This document shows positions 8,768 through 17,640 of a DNA stretch of 64,000 bases, piece after piece. Every line of letters begins with the position of its first letter. Position 1 is the stretch's first letter. The notes beneath the pieces were generated by a model. The model saw only the letters and a list, made by a program, of their open reading frames with translations, made no database searches and had not been told where the DNA came from. The DNA is from UBA4416 sp040386075. GTDB lineage: Bacteria > Bacteroidota > Bacteroidia > B-17B0 > Aurantibacillaceae. Location: assembly GCA_040386075.1 (NCBI GenBank), contig JAZKGE010000032.1, positions 62,001-126,000 on the forward strand, in the 5' to 3' direction. Both the position numbers and the translations under genes were made by a program.

Positions 8768-9245
8768 CTGATATATATAAAATTACTACAGAATTAGTAA
8801 GAAGCAGATACATTCCGTATTTAATTTGATATATGTCATCGCTTGATGAAGACAATGCAATAAATTCCAGAATAGTACATGTTAAGTTTATGAGGCTTAA
8901 ATAAGAAATAATTTTTTGATTTTTTCTAAAGCTAACGATAAATAACGCCAGATTTAATACTGGAATCAATATTGATGGAATAGGCAGAAGGTCATTAAAA
9001 CATTCAAATTGTAAAGTTTCTGCTGCGTTATAAAATAGTTGGTATCCATTTAAAGTGCCATTTTCTTTTGAAGCTGTAATCATTTGTTCTCGTGCTTCAA
9101 TTGACAGAGTTTTGGTATTGCCTTTTAAAACATTCTCTTGCGCCTTTTCAAAAATAATGTCATTGTCCGAACACGTTTGAAAAAATGGCATGGCCAGTAT
9201 TAAGAAATTTAACGCGATTAAATATTTTAGAAGATGTTTTTTCAT
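8715..9245 (-). CDS. Hypothetical membrane protein, 176 aa
   Basis: I do not recognise this protein. It has an N-terminal hydrophobic segment (about 6-24), a polar loop of about 60 residues, and three further hydrophobic segments near residues 88-106, 112-130 and 143-160, so four membrane passes are likely. The start MKKHLLKYL follows the stop of the upstream flavoprotein gene by 3 bases on the same strand, so the two are probably cotranscribed. Its 3' end overlaps the convergent DUF4846 gene by 53 bases, so either the overlap is real or this frame is shorter in relatives. Confidence 0.65.
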   Translation of the reverse strand: MKKHLLKYLIALNFLILAMPFFQTCSDNDIIFEKAQENVLKGNTKTLSIEAREQMITASKENGTLNGYQLFYNAAETLQFECFNDLLPIPSILIPVLNLALFIVSFRKNQKIISYLSLINLTCTILEFIALSSSSDDIYQIKYGMYLLLTNSVVILYISVKTFSTVHYQRNPIPVY

Positions 9246-9248
9246 AAT

Positions 9249-10388
9249 TTAATATTTTCTTCCTTGAAATTTCTGTGAGCCTGAAAAAAATGCAATTCCC
9301 CAATCCATTAAAAACGGCATTTTATAATACAGATTGGTGATCATGGTTTTGCGGGAATAGTTTCGGTAATATTTTTTATGAATGTCTTTATCGTAAACTT
9401 TCATAAATTCGGCCGAGAAATTATTTTCCTTAAAACATTTTTTAATTTGCCAGGCTGCATATCGTCCTGATGACATAGCGGGGCCAATACCTTCACCTGT
9501 AGCAGGATCAACCAATGCTGCTGCATCACCGCATAACAAAAGCCTGTTTCCTGAGATCGGTAATTTGCTGTTAAAGTAACCAATTGGGATGGTCCAGCCT
9601 TTGATGTCGCCAACCAATTCAGCTTCTGCAAAACGTTCTTTAAATTGTGGTGAAATTTTAACGAGTTCCATAAATATATGACGCATATTTATTTTATGCT
9701 TTGTAAGTACATCTTTATCTGCACCAATACCAACATTTGCCAAACCATCAGTAGAAGGAAAGATCCAGAAATAACCTTTCGGGATTTCTTTCAGAAAATG
9801 AATTTCAAGGCAATCGGTTTCAATATTTTTTACGTTTTTATAATAGGCCCGCAAGCCCGGACAACTCTCTGTGATCAGTTCACGCGTGCCGGTTAATGCA
9901 GATTGTACAACCGAATGTGCACCATCGCAGCCAATCACCATTTTGGCTGTTAGTTCCTGTCCTGACGATGTTATTACAATGACCTGTTCTTTTTCGATAC
10001 TCACTTTTTGAGCAGATGTATTTTCGAGAATGGTAGTTTTAGTTTCCTCTCGTACCATTTGCAATAAAAAATTATCAAGCTCGGTGCGTGGTAGGTTTGC
10101 GTAAAAGCCATCCAGTTTTAATTCGTAAGCATAACCTTTTGGTGAAATAAAACGCGCACGTTTGGCAATAACACCTTTGTTGATCTCCAGAATTTTTTTT
10201 CCGAAAGCAGGAGAAATAGTATTTAAAATTTTGTGAGCATAGCCACCGTAAGCATCTCCGCAAATTTTTTCACGTGGAAAAGATTGTTTGTCTAATAAAG
10301 CAACATTCAAGCCCGCATCAAACAAACCCAAAGCACAAGTACTTCCGGCCGGGCCTGCTCCGCATATAATGACATCGAATTGTTGCAT
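9249..10388 (-). CDS. Geranylgeranyl reductase family FAD-dependent oxidoreductase
   Basis: A 379-residue flavoprotein with an N-terminal FAD-binding site DVIICGAGPAGSTCALGL (about 5-22), the FPREKICGD segment typical of the geranylgeranyl-reductase/halogenase group, GCDGAHSVV (about 158-166) and the second FAD motif LLCGDAAALVDPATGEGI (about 283-300). Relatives reduce prenyl double bonds or oxidise aromatic or quinone substrates; the substrate here is unknown. It is the first gene of a two-gene minus-strand unit with the small membrane protein. A palindromic repeat lies upstream, just before tRNA-His. Confidence 0.87.
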   Translation of the reverse strand: MQQFDVIICGAGPAGSTCALGLFDAGLNVALLDKQSFPREKICGDAYGGYAHKILNTISPAFGKKILEINKGVIAKRARFISPKGYAYELKLDGFYANLPRTELDNFLLQMVREETKTTILENTSAQKVSIEKEQVIVITSSGQELTAKMVIGCDGAHSVVQSALTGTRELITESCPGLRAYYKNVKNIETDCLEIHFLKEIPKGYFWIFPSTDGLANVGIGADKDVLTKHKINMRHIFMELVKISPQFKERFAEAELVGDIKGWTIPIGYFNSKLPISGNRLLLCGDAAALVDPATGEGIGPAMSSGRYAAWQIKKCFKENNFSAEFMKVYDKDIHKKYYRNYSRKTMITNLYYKMPFLMDWGIAFFSGSQKFQGRKY

Positions 10389-10409
10389 TAAGATAAAAGT
10401 AGTATTCTT

Positions 10410-10525
10410 TTGTCATATCGAGTAGAAAATCCTTCCTCTTTGGATTTTCGTATCGAGATGTTTTTTGAATAGTATCTCGATACTATTTTTGCAAGAGGCA
10501 GGCAAAAATCACTCGAACTGACCCT
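10410..10525. repeat. Diverged composite palindromic repeat
   Basis: Outer arms TTTTGTCATATCGAGT (10410-10425) and ACTCGAACTGACC near 10512-10524 resemble the ends of the TCGAG palindrome family seen at 24996, 28531 and 46836. A nested palindrome, GTATCGAGAT with AGTATCTCGATAC, lies inside, as does a second short hairpin around AAAATCC...GGATTTT. The unit looks like a decayed or nested copy of that family. Confidence 0.55.
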
Positions 10526-10540
10526 AAAGGAAAAACAAAA

Positions 10541-10565
10541 AAGGCCGTCTTTTCAGACAGCCTTT
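10541..10565 (-). terminator. Rho-independent terminator of tRNA-His
   Basis: Read on the minus strand, AAGGCTGTCT, a GAAA-type loop and AGACGGCCTT form a 10-bp stem with one T-G pair, followed by a run of T. It sits directly downstream of the tRNA-His 3' end. Confidence 0.85.
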
Positions 10566-10571
10566 AAGAAG

Positions 10572-10646
10572 GGTAAATGAAGGGGCTCGAACCCTCGACC
10601 CTCGGTACCACAAACCGATGCTCTAACCAACTGAGCTACATCTACC
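10572..10646 (-). tRNA. tRNA-His (anticodon GTG)
   Basis: The minus strand folds into a full cloverleaf. The acceptor GTAGATG pairs with CATTTAC (one G-U), the D-stem is GCTC/GAGC, the anticodon stem TCGGT/ACCGA holds the loop TTGTGGT giving anticodon GTG, and the T-arm is GAGGG-TTCGAGC-CCCTT. An extra G at position -1 (10646) faces C73 (10572), the identity pair of tRNA-His. The 3' CCA is not encoded. A terminator follows at 10541-10565. Confidence 0.95.
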
Positions 10647-10657
10647 ATTTTGGGCTA

Positions 10658-10665
10658 CAAATGTA
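10658..10665 (-). promoter_or_regulatory. Putative -7 element of tRNA-His
   Basis: On the minus strand TACATTTG matches TAnnTTTG and ends 11 bases before the mature 5' end of tRNA-His, a fitting distance for a short leader. No clear -33 box is visible in the A/T-rich sequence upstream. Confidence 0.5.
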
Positions 10666-10727
10666 CTATTTTTTTTGTTTTTACTAAAATTTATAGAAAA
10701 AAATAGATAGAAAATGTGATTATTCGT

Positions 10728-10782
10728 CACCCTGAACTTGATTCAGGGTCTTAGAAGATGCTGAACTTGATTCAGCATGACC
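10728..10782. repeat. Double-hairpin palindromic repeat (CTGAACTTGATTCAG family), copy 1
   Basis: Two adjacent hairpins, CCCTGAACTTGATTCAGGG and GCTGAACTTGATTCAGC, are joined by TCTTAGAAGAT, which is itself nearly palindromic. A second copy of the same layout lies at 13041-13095. Each copy sits just past the 3' end of a minus-strand gene (here nadB), where it could act as a terminator or protect the mRNA end. Confidence 0.8.
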
Positions 10783-10792
10783 CAAGGGCGGT

Positions 10793-12364
10793 TTACTTAA
10801 CAACCTCTTTACTATAATTCACCATGTAGTGCAAACCCACAGACTCCTTGCGGCGCATAGCATGTTTAATGATCAGGTAACCTATGCAAATGAGGTTACG
10901 TAATTCACCCAGTTTTTGGGTAACCGTGGTTTTATCGTAAAGCGCTTCATTTTCTTTATAGAGGATCTCTAAACGGTCGAAAGCACGTTTTAAACGCAAT
11001 TCGGAGCGAACAATGCCTACATAATTGCTCATGATCTGCTGCACTTCGCGTTGCGATTGGGTAATAAGTACCATTTCCTCGGCATGTTCCGTGCCTTCTG
11101 CATCCCAGTTGGGAATATTTTCTGTAAAAGAAAGTCCTTTTAAGAGTTCTGTCGCCGTTTTTGCAGCACGGTGTGCAAATACAACCGCTTCAAGTAAAGA
11201 GTTACTGGCCAAACGGTTAGCCCCATGCAACCCCGTGCAGGCACATTCTCCAATGGCAAACAAATTGCCAATGGTTGACTGGCCGTTCTTATCTACTAAA
11301 ATACCGCCACATAAATAGTGCATAGCAGGTACTACAGGGATCATTTTTATAAAAGGGTCAATTCCCAGGTTCATGCATTTTTCATAAATGTTTGGAAAAT
11401 GCTCGATGAAAGCTTTACGGTCTAAATGACGGCAATCCAGATATACAAAATCCTCACCACGTGTTTTTAGTTCATTATCAATGGCACGGGCTACAATATC
11501 ACGGGGTGCTAATGATAAACGCTCGTCATATTTATGCATGAACTCTTTACCATCCATGGTTTTTAAAACAGCTCCAAATCCACGAATAGCCTCTGTAATT
11601 AAAAAGCTGGGATGTTCTCCGGGATTATATAAAGAGGTAGGATGAAACTGCACAAACTCCATATCTTTTACCCTGCCTTTTGCCCTGTAAACCATTGCTA
11701 TACCATCGCCGGTGGCAATAGTTGGATTGGTAGTAGTTGCATATACATGCCCTGCTCCACCACTTGCCATGATCGTAATTCTAGAAAGGACCGTATCTAT
11801 TTTTTGTGTTTTTGTATTTAAGATATAAGCGCCAAAACATTTTACATTCTCTGAATGAGAGGTCACTACTTCACCCAAATGATGTTGTGTGATCACATCA
11901 ATGGCGTAATGATGATCGAGTACAGTAATGTTTTTGTGCTTACGGATCTGTGCTATCAGGGCACGTTCAATTTCGTAACCGGTAATATCTTTATAATGTA
12001 AAATGCGATGTTCAGAGTGTCCTCCTTCTTTTGCCAGATCATATTTACCTTCCTTCGTCTTATCAAAATTAGCGCCTAGTTCTATCAGTTCCCGTACACG
12101 CTCTGTCCCTTCGGTTACTACTACACGAACTGTTTCTTCATCACACAATCCGGCACCGGCTATTAATGTATCCTGTATGTGTTTTTCAATACTGTCTTTA
12201 TCATGCCACACGGCTGCAATACCACCCTGTGCATATTTGGTGTTGGATTCGTCTTCATTACTTTTAGTGACAATATAAACCGAACCATGTTCTGCAACCT
12301 TCAATGCATAACTTAAGCCGGCGATACCGCTCCCAATAATTAAAAAATCGACTTTTTGTTGCAT
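10793..12364 (-). CDS. nadB: L-aspartate oxidase NadB
   Basis: NadB oxidises L-aspartate to iminoaspartate, the first step of de novo NAD synthesis; it is an FAD enzyme related to succinate dehydrogenase flavoproteins. The 523 residues show the FAD site DFLIIGSGIAGLSYAL (about 6-21), NTKYAQGGIAAVW, the EGGHSEHRILH segment, QFHPTSLY, GECACTGLHGANRLASNSLLEAVVF and a C-terminal helical domain. nadA and nadC are not in the window. It is followed by a palindromic repeat and then tRNA-His on the same strand; riboflavin synthase lies 42 bases upstream, so a shared transcript is possible and would link FAD supply to a flavoenzyme. Confidence 0.96.
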   Translation of the reverse strand: MQQKVDFLIIGSGIAGLSYALKVAEHGSVYIVTKSNEDESNTKYAQGGIAAVWHDKDSIEKHIQDTLIAGAGLCDEETVRVVVTEGTERVRELIELGANFDKTKEGKYDLAKEGGHSEHRILHYKDITGYEIERALIAQIRKHKNITVLDHHYAIDVITQHHLGEVVTSHSENVKCFGAYILNTKTQKIDTVLSRITIMASGGAGHVYATTTNPTIATGDGIAMVYRAKGRVKDMEFVQFHPTSLYNPGEHPSFLITEAIRGFGAVLKTMDGKEFMHKYDERLSLAPRDIVARAIDNELKTRGEDFVYLDCRHLDRKAFIEHFPNIYEKCMNLGIDPFIKMIPVVPAMHYLCGGILVDKNGQSTIGNLFAIGECACTGLHGANRLASNSLLEAVVFAHRAAKTATELLKGLSFTENIPNWDAEGTEHAEEMVLITQSQREVQQIMSNYVGIVRSELRLKRAFDRLEILYKENEALYDKTTVTQKLGELRNLICIGYLIIKHAMRRKESVGLHYMVNYSKEVVK

Positions 12365-12406
12365 GTTCTTGTATTACGAATATACGAATCTGTGTTTGCT
12401 AAATGA

Positions 12407-12994
12407 TTACTTTTTTCCTAATAGCCGTGCCACGTATTTCCCAACAATATCAAACTCTAGGTTCACCGTATCGTTTACTTTTAAATGTTTAAACACAGTG
12501 TTCTCAAAAGTATAAGGAATGATGCAAACGGAAAATGAATCGTCTCTTGAGTTTACTACCGTAAGGCTTGTACCGTTGATGGTAATGCTTCCTTTTTCTA
12601 CCGTTACATTTCCTAACTTATTATTGTATTCGATCGTGTATGTCCAGCTGCCTTTATTATCAATAATGGAAGACACAATACCTGTTTGATCAACATGACC
12701 CTGTACAATATGTCCATCAAAACGACCATTGGCCGGCATGCAACGCTCCAGGTTAACATGATCGCCAACTTTTAGTGCCCCTAAATTTGTTTTTTGTAAG
12801 GTCTCGTCAATGGCAGTTACGGTATAAGTGTTACCGGCTATTTTAACTACGGTTAAACAAACACCATTGTGCGACACACTTTGATCTATTTTTAATTCGT
12901 GCGTAAAAGAACAGCTGAATGTAAAATGCACATTGCTATTCTCTTTTTCAATTGTTTCAACTTTCGAAAGACCTTCTATAATTCCTGTAAACAT
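12407..12994 (-). CDS. ribE: Riboflavin synthase, alpha chain
   Basis: This enzyme dismutates two 6,7-dimethyl-8-ribityllumazine molecules to riboflavin. The 195-residue protein shows the two tandem lumazine-binding repeats: the first begins MFTGIIEGL and contains SHNGVCLTV; the second begins near residue 98 with GHIVQGHVDQTG and contains SITINGTSLTVV. The length is normal. No FMN riboswitch-like sequence is evident in the 108 bases upstream, which instead contain a palindromic repeat. It is upstream of nadB on the same strand. Confidence 0.96.
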   Translation of the reverse strand: MFTGIIEGLSKVETIEKENSNVHFTFSCSFTHELKIDQSVSHNGVCLTVVKIAGNTYTVTAIDETLQKTNLGALKVGDHVNLERCMPANGRFDGHIVQGHVDQTGIVSSIIDNKGSWTYTIEYNNKLGNVTVEKGSITINGTSLTVVNSRDDSFSVCIIPYTFENTVFKHLKVNDTVNLEFDIVGKYVARLLGKK

Positions 12995-13040
12995 ATTACA
13001 AAGTTAGATTTAATTATTTGTACTCAAAATTTTAGTATAC

Positions 13041-13095
13041 CACCCTGAACTTGATTCAGAGTCTCTTTGAGATGCTGAATCAAGTTCAGCATGAC
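13041..13095. repeat. Double-hairpin palindromic repeat (CTGAACTTGATTCAG family), copy 2
   Basis: It has the same layout as the copy at 10728-10782: CCCTGAACTTGATTCAG, a short AGTCTCTTTGAGAT spacer and GCTGAATCAAGTTCAGC. The second hairpin core is inverted relative to copy 1. It lies 7 bases beyond the stop codon of the large minus-strand envelope gene. Confidence 0.8.
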
Positions 13096-13102
13096 GCTGC
13101 CA

Positions 13103-16100
13103 TTAGAAAAACGCTCTTACCTGCGCGCCACCAATATTTACGATCTTACTATTAGGCGATTTTCGTCCGTTATAGTTAATGCTGATCTGGATGTTATTAG
13201 TTAAGTTACGCTGGTAGCTTAGTTCCCAGGTATAGTTATAACCCGTTTTCAAAGCATTGAGCATTTCATAGGCTACAGGCGTATTTTCGAGACCATTATA
13301 AGAGATATTAATAAAATCGGCTTTTCCGGTAAAACTACCTTTTTCAACCTGGTTAAATTTAAACTCTAATCCAATATCATTCAGTTCAGCTTTTTCAGAT
13401 ATTTCAGTAATAGCGGCGTCTGTTCTATCGATTACATTTTGTTTTTTATTGTGTTTATATAAAACGCTTATTCTCAGAGCGGTGTTAGGTTGGTAGCTTA
13501 ATTTTTGCTCGAGGTCATAAGATTCGATCCTATAATTACGATTGCTTAAGAACTCTGATTCGGTAGATTTGATCCCATAAACATTTGTACTATTCAAACT
13601 CCATGACCTGGTTACATTCCAACGCCAACGCCACTCGTGGGTGGTATTTTCGCGTCGTTCAAACCCGTTAGTGAGCAGTAGCTTGCTTAAATTACTTTGG
13701 TAGGTATAATCAGTACCAAACACGGTGGCACTTTGATTGAAGAATAAACTTTGACGCAGCGAATAATTCATGGCAGTGATCAAAGGATCAGTTAAACTAA
13801 TGTCAGCAGGATTGAATGTAAATAATTTTCCGTTATCATTCGATTTTTTATCGATTCGGTAAACAGATTGTGTGGCAAAGCGACTGATGAATTTTAGCGC
13901 TTTACCGGAGCTATCCTGCAAAAAAACAGATGGACGAAGGTTCAATGAAAAACTGAACTGATCATGCAATACTTTTACATACTGGCTGGTGGGCGTATAT
14001 ACTTTTATGTATAAAGCCTGATCAGAGAATTGTGCAATTTCAAATTCATCGATCTCCTGCGTGCCGTTGCCATTATAATCCTTCCAGGCATAAGTTCCCT
14101 GGCCTGCAGCTACCAGTAAATAGTAATATTCTTTTTTATTCTCCAGGCCATAACCTGTTTCATAAAAAACACTTGAAGTAATAAAACCATTGATCAAACG
14201 TGGCGAGTATTCTATCCGGCTTAACAATGTGTTATCTGGTTTAATGGTCATGGAATCGCGTTTTAATTTTAATTCGCGATACGTAAATACAACCGAGAAG
14301 GGATGGTTACGAATGCTATTGATGTTTGCCGAAAAGCCCGTGTTTTGTGCAAAGGTAGAATCTTTTAAAACAGAATTGTAAGCTTGTTTATCTCGTCGCT
14401 CGCGGTAAAATAATTTAAACAAATTGCCTGTAGTGTCTTTATTGGTAATGTTTCCTTCCCATTCCCAAAACTGGTAACTGCGTGATAGCAAACTATCCGA
14501 TGTGCTTTTTCTGAATTTGTTTTGCTCAAATTCATCCAGGAAGTTCAATCGCAATTTCCAGATCGATTGAGAGAAAGAGGCTTTGTGCCTGTAAAAGTTA
14601 CTGAGTTGCGAATTGTAATTACTGGTAAGGTAAGAACCGTTATAGGTAATGGTATTTGTTTTGGTATTATACATACTCTGTACACTGTGTTTTAAACCGT
14701 CATAAAAAACACCCTCCTTAAAAAAATTGATGCCGTATAATAGCCGCAATTTATTGTTTTTTTGAAGTCCCACCTGTGCAAAACCCACATGCTGGTCGGT
14801 GTTTATGGGGGCACTCACAGGTCGGTTCCAATCACGTTCAAATTCAATGGATCTGTAGCGCTCAATAGGATTAAAGTTTTGTTGAATGTATTCATAACCT
14901 ATGTTATAAACCGCGTTTAAAGATTGCTTGGAAACCGTATCTTCTTTTATAACGCTTTGGTTATTGCTGTTTAGCCTTACGCCATAACCATCATCATTTT
15001 CGGAATTGAATTTACTGAATGTATTAATGTCATTCTTTGTATAAACACCTTCCACATCAAGGATATGATTTTTATTGAATTCATAACTGGTACCAACGGT
15101 TAGCATTTGTTTTTTCTTTGGGGTTACCAATGGTATTACCGGCTCGTAGTTGCCCTGCAAAATGCCACCAATTGGCGCTATCCATTTATAAACTTTGCCG
15201 TTTGCTGTGGTGGAGACCTGGATATAATAGCCGTTGTTTTCTCCGACATAACTGTATTTTACCCTGTACCTGGCGCTGTCAGGGTTGGTTGAATATACAT
15301 AAATGCCGGGATAGATGACTGCTGAGACAACGGTATCTTTTTTCCAGTAAAATACATCTGTTGTATTGAACTCAGCTAATTCGGCGCCACTGGTAACAGC
15401 TTTGTTTAAAGTGTCGCCAACGTTGAACATGGTTAGCTTTTGTTGTTCGGTCAGGGTTTGTTGCAGGGTCTTATTTTTATTATCCTGTTCACCAAAAAAA
15501 TTAAGACGAACTTTTAGTTTATTGGCCTCTACTTCTTCACTAAAAAAATATAAAGAACGTGCATAATTCCGTTCGGCATATTGAAACTCGGCAATGATCC
15601 GTTTATCTTTTGTGATGATCTGTTTGGCTGTAAAAGTTAATTCCGAAGTATTATAATCAATGATATAGTCATTTTCCTGACCACGTTGCAGTAGTTTTCC
15701 ATCAACATAAATTCGCTCAGTACCGGATAATACAATAATGAATAATTCATTATCAGCTCCACGCAAGCGATACGGCCCCTGGTTATTTTCTGTTCCCTGT
15801 ATAATATTCCGTGCAAATTTACCTTTACTTACAGCCCCACTGACCTGTGTTTTAAAAGTGACTTGTTTTTTATTGATGGTGTCGTAATAATTATTTGCAA
15901 AGTAAGCTCCCTGTGAGCGTTTGTAAAAATTCATGAAATAACTGTTGGGGCGTTGTAACTGAAAATCACCTACAATTAACTTGGAATTTTTATTGGATAA
16001 CTGCACAAATACTTTATCGAATTCCTGTAGTTGTGCTGTCGTTCCATCTGCCTGAAAAGGAATATTATCATCTGTCGCGGCCAGTAACAGGTCAACTTCC

Positions 16101-16606
16101 TGGGTCAGTTTACCGCTTACCTGTAAATTTAAACTTGAGTTAACTACTACATCCTGGTTGTTCCCAAAACTAATTCCCCGGCTAATACTTCCGTTCTTGT
16201 TTAATCCGTCCGAAACAAAAGATTCGCTGGCAGGAGCAGAACCGGCAAAGGCCAGGGTAAGTGGATTGACCGGCAAAGACAGATCCTTGGTAAGCTGTTT
16301 TGTACTTTGATGATAGTACTGTTTTTCGAAATTGTAAGGGAATGTTTTGTATTTAACGGCTACTGGGTCACTTGGTCTTTTTTTAAAGATAATGGCTTTT
16401 TGGGGATAATTGATCCGGTAATCAAATGTGTCTAGATCGCTACCTTTAACAGTTAATTTTACGGTACCAGGCATTAAGCTTAAAGTATCTAAAAAAAGAG
16501 TGTCGGATTTTACAAAGTAATATTTCAGTTTTTGGTTCGTTTGAGATCGGGCGGATAAGAAACATCCACACAAAATTGTAACTATAAAAATAAATCTAAA
16601 ACTCAC
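13103..16606 (-). CDS. Large conserved envelope protein of unknown function, 1167 aa
   Basis: GTG at 16606 starts a signal peptide (MSFRFIFIVTILCGCFLSARS), giving an exported 1167-residue protein. The N-terminal third has a beta-rich domain and the stretch ISRGISFGNNQDVVVNSSLN, which I recall from large uncharacterised Bacteroidota outer-membrane proteins; a distant link to SprA-like proteins is possible but unproven. The C-terminal two thirds are rich in alternating aromatic/polar strands (for example YYYLLVAAGQGTYAWKDYNG), as in outer-membrane barrels, and the chain ends in the aromatic pair FF. An internal DYNGNGTQEIDEFE segment resembles a calcium-binding EF-loop. No T9SS sorting domain is visible. 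It is monocistronic. Confidence 0.8.
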   Translation of the reverse strand: MSFRFIFIVTILCGCFLSARSQTNQKLKYYFVKSDTLFLDTLSLMPGTVKLTVKGSDLDTFDYRINYPQKAIIFKKRPSDPVAVKYKTFPYNFEKQYYHQSTKQLTKDLSLPVNPLTLAFAGSAPASESFVSDGLNKNGSISRGISFGNNQDVVVNSSLNLQVSGKLTQEVDLLLAATDDNIPFQADGTTAQLQEFDKVFVQLSNKNSKLIVGDFQLQRPNSYFMNFYKRSQGAYFANNYYDTINKKQVTFKTQVSGAVSKGKFARNIIQGTENNQGPYRLRGADNELFIIVLSGTERIYVDGKLLQRGQENDYIIDYNTSELTFTAKQIITKDKRIIAEFQYAERNYARSLYFFSEEVEANKLKVRLNFFGEQDNKNKTLQQTLTEQQKLTMFNVGDTLNKAVTSGAELAEFNTTDVFYWKKDTVVSAVIYPGIYVYSTNPDSARYRVKYSYVGENNGYYIQVSTTANGKVYKWIAPIGGILQGNYEPVIPLVTPKKKQMLTVGTSYEFNKNHILDVEGVYTKNDINTFSKFNSENDDGYGVRLNSNNQSVIKEDTVSKQSLNAVYNIGYEYIQQNFNPIERYRSIEFERDWNRPVSAPINTDQHVGFAQVGLQKNNKLRLLYGINFFKEGVFYDGLKHSVQSMYNTKTNTITYNGSYLTSNYNSQLSNFYRHKASFSQSIWKLRLNFLDEFEQNKFRKSTSDSLLSRSYQFWEWEGNITNKDTTGNLFKLFYRERRDKQAYNSVLKDSTFAQNTGFSANINSIRNHPFSVVFTYRELKLKRDSMTIKPDNTLLSRIEYSPRLINGFITSSVFYETGYGLENKKEYYYLLVAAGQGTYAWKDYNGNGTQEIDEFEIAQFSDQALYIKVYTPTSQYVKVLHDQFSFSLNLRPSVFLQDSSGKALKFISRFATQSVYRIDKKSNDNGKLFTFNPADISLTDPLITAMNYSLRQSLFFNQSATVFGTDYTYQSNLSKLLLTNGFERRENTTHEWRWRWNVTRSWSLNSTNVYGIKSTESEFLSNRNYRIESYDLEQKLSYQPNTALRISVLYKHNKKQNVIDRTDAAITEISEKAELNDIGLEFKFNQVEKGSFTGKADFINISYNGLENTPVAYEMLNALKTGYNYTWELSYQRNLTNNIQISINYNGRKSPNSKIVNIGGAQVRAFF

Positions 16607-16798
16607 CTTGCTAATAACGGTTTATATATATAGAAATTGTATTTTTAAAGCCACAAACATGAGTCTATCCATAATATTCGATGTCATCGTTATTCTCGAC
16701 CTTAAATTTAGTCATTTACTAAAGTAAACTCCTAATTTTAAAGGTCTCGAATGCCTCGACCTCAAATATTCTGAGCCAGACTCCTTAAATAGAAATGC

Positions 16799-17563
16799 AT
16801 GAAGATCATCACTTATAACGTTAATGGAATCAGGGCAGCCATGAACAAAGACCTGGTAGGATGGCTAAGATCAGCTGGTCCGGATGTATTATGTTTACAG
16901 GAAGTGAAAGCAACCCCGGATCAGGTAAATGTAGCTGAATTTGAGGCTTTGGGATATCATTTATACTGGTATCCGGCACAAAAAAAGGGCTATAGTGGCG
17001 TGGCTATTTTTAGCAAGATAAAACCAAAACATGTGGAGTATGGCTGTGGTATTGAACATTATGATTTTGAGGGCAGGGTTATCAGAGCAGATTTTGATCA
17101 TTGTTCAGTGATGAGTGTATACCATCCAAGCGGCAGTAGCGGCGATGAAAGACAGGTTTTTAAAATGAAGTGGCTTTCAGATTTTCAGCATTACATCAAT
17201 GATCTTAAAACAAAAGTTCCAAATTTGATCCTTTGTGGAGATTACAATATTTGTCATAAACCTATTGACATTCATAATCCAAAATCCAATGCCAACACAT
17301 CAGGTTTTTTGCCTGAGGAAAGAGATTGGATGGAGCAATTCATCCAATCGGGATTCACTGACTCGTTCAGGCATTTTAATCAGGAACCCCACCAGTACAG
17401 CTGGTGGAGTTATAGAGCCGGATCGAGAGGTAAAAACCTGGGCTGGCGTATCGACTATAATTTGGTGTCAAATCACCTGAATGACAAGCTCAAAAGATCA
17501 GTGATTTTGCCTGATGCGGTGCATAGCGACCACTGCCCCGTACTATTAGAAATCGATTTTTAA
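16799..17563 (+). CDS. xth: Exodeoxyribonuclease III
   Basis: An AP endonuclease/3'-5' exonuclease of the ExoIII/APE1 family in base-excision repair. The 254-residue protein has all signatures: ITYNVNGIRAA (about 3-13), CLQEVKA with the metal-binding Glu, YHPSGSSGDERQ, LCGDYNICHKPIDIHNP with the catalytic Asp-Asn, WRIDYNLVS, and the terminal SDHCPVLLEIDF with the Asp-His pair. The length is normal for the family. It is transcribed away from the large envelope gene; the 192 bases between them hold only AT-rich sequence with TCGAG-containing remnants. Confidence 0.96.
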   Translation: MKIITYNVNGIRAAMNKDLVGWLRSAGPDVLCLQEVKATPDQVNVAEFEALGYHLYWYPAQKKGYSGVAIFSKIKPKHVEYGCGIEHYDFEGRVIRADFDHCSVMSVYHPSGSSGDERQVFKMKWLSDFQHYINDLKTKVPNLILCGDYNICHKPIDIHNPKSNANTSGFLPEERDWMEQFIQSGFTDSFRHFNQEPHQYSWWSYRAGSRGKNLGWRIDYNLVSNHLNDKLKRSVILPDAVHSDHCPVLLEIDF

Positions 17564-17604
17564 CAAATTAAACCCATTTTTTTAGTTTTTTTAGTTTTTT
17601 AGAT

Positions 17605-17612
17605 TATATTTG
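17605..17612 (+). promoter_or_regulatory. Putative -7 element of the peptide-binding lipoprotein gene
   Basis: TATATTTG matches TAnnTTTG and lies 28 bases before the preferred ATG at 17641. It is preceded by a T-rich tract of repeated TTTTTTTAG units, which may also terminate the upstream xth transcript. Confidence 0.5.
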
Positions 17613-17640
17613 TCACTACTATAAACTTATGTACCTAGGT

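Noticed and set aside
12995..13102. Possible FMN riboswitch before riboflavin synthase
   Set aside because: The short flanking sequence on the upstream side is occupied by a palindromic repeat and the 3' end of a gene; no RFN-like conserved blocks are visible.
16607..16798. Small gene or RNA between the large envelope gene and exonuclease III
   Set aside because: The stretch is AT-rich with stops in all frames and only TCGAG-type remnants; no hairpin with a T-run or tRNA-like fold was found.
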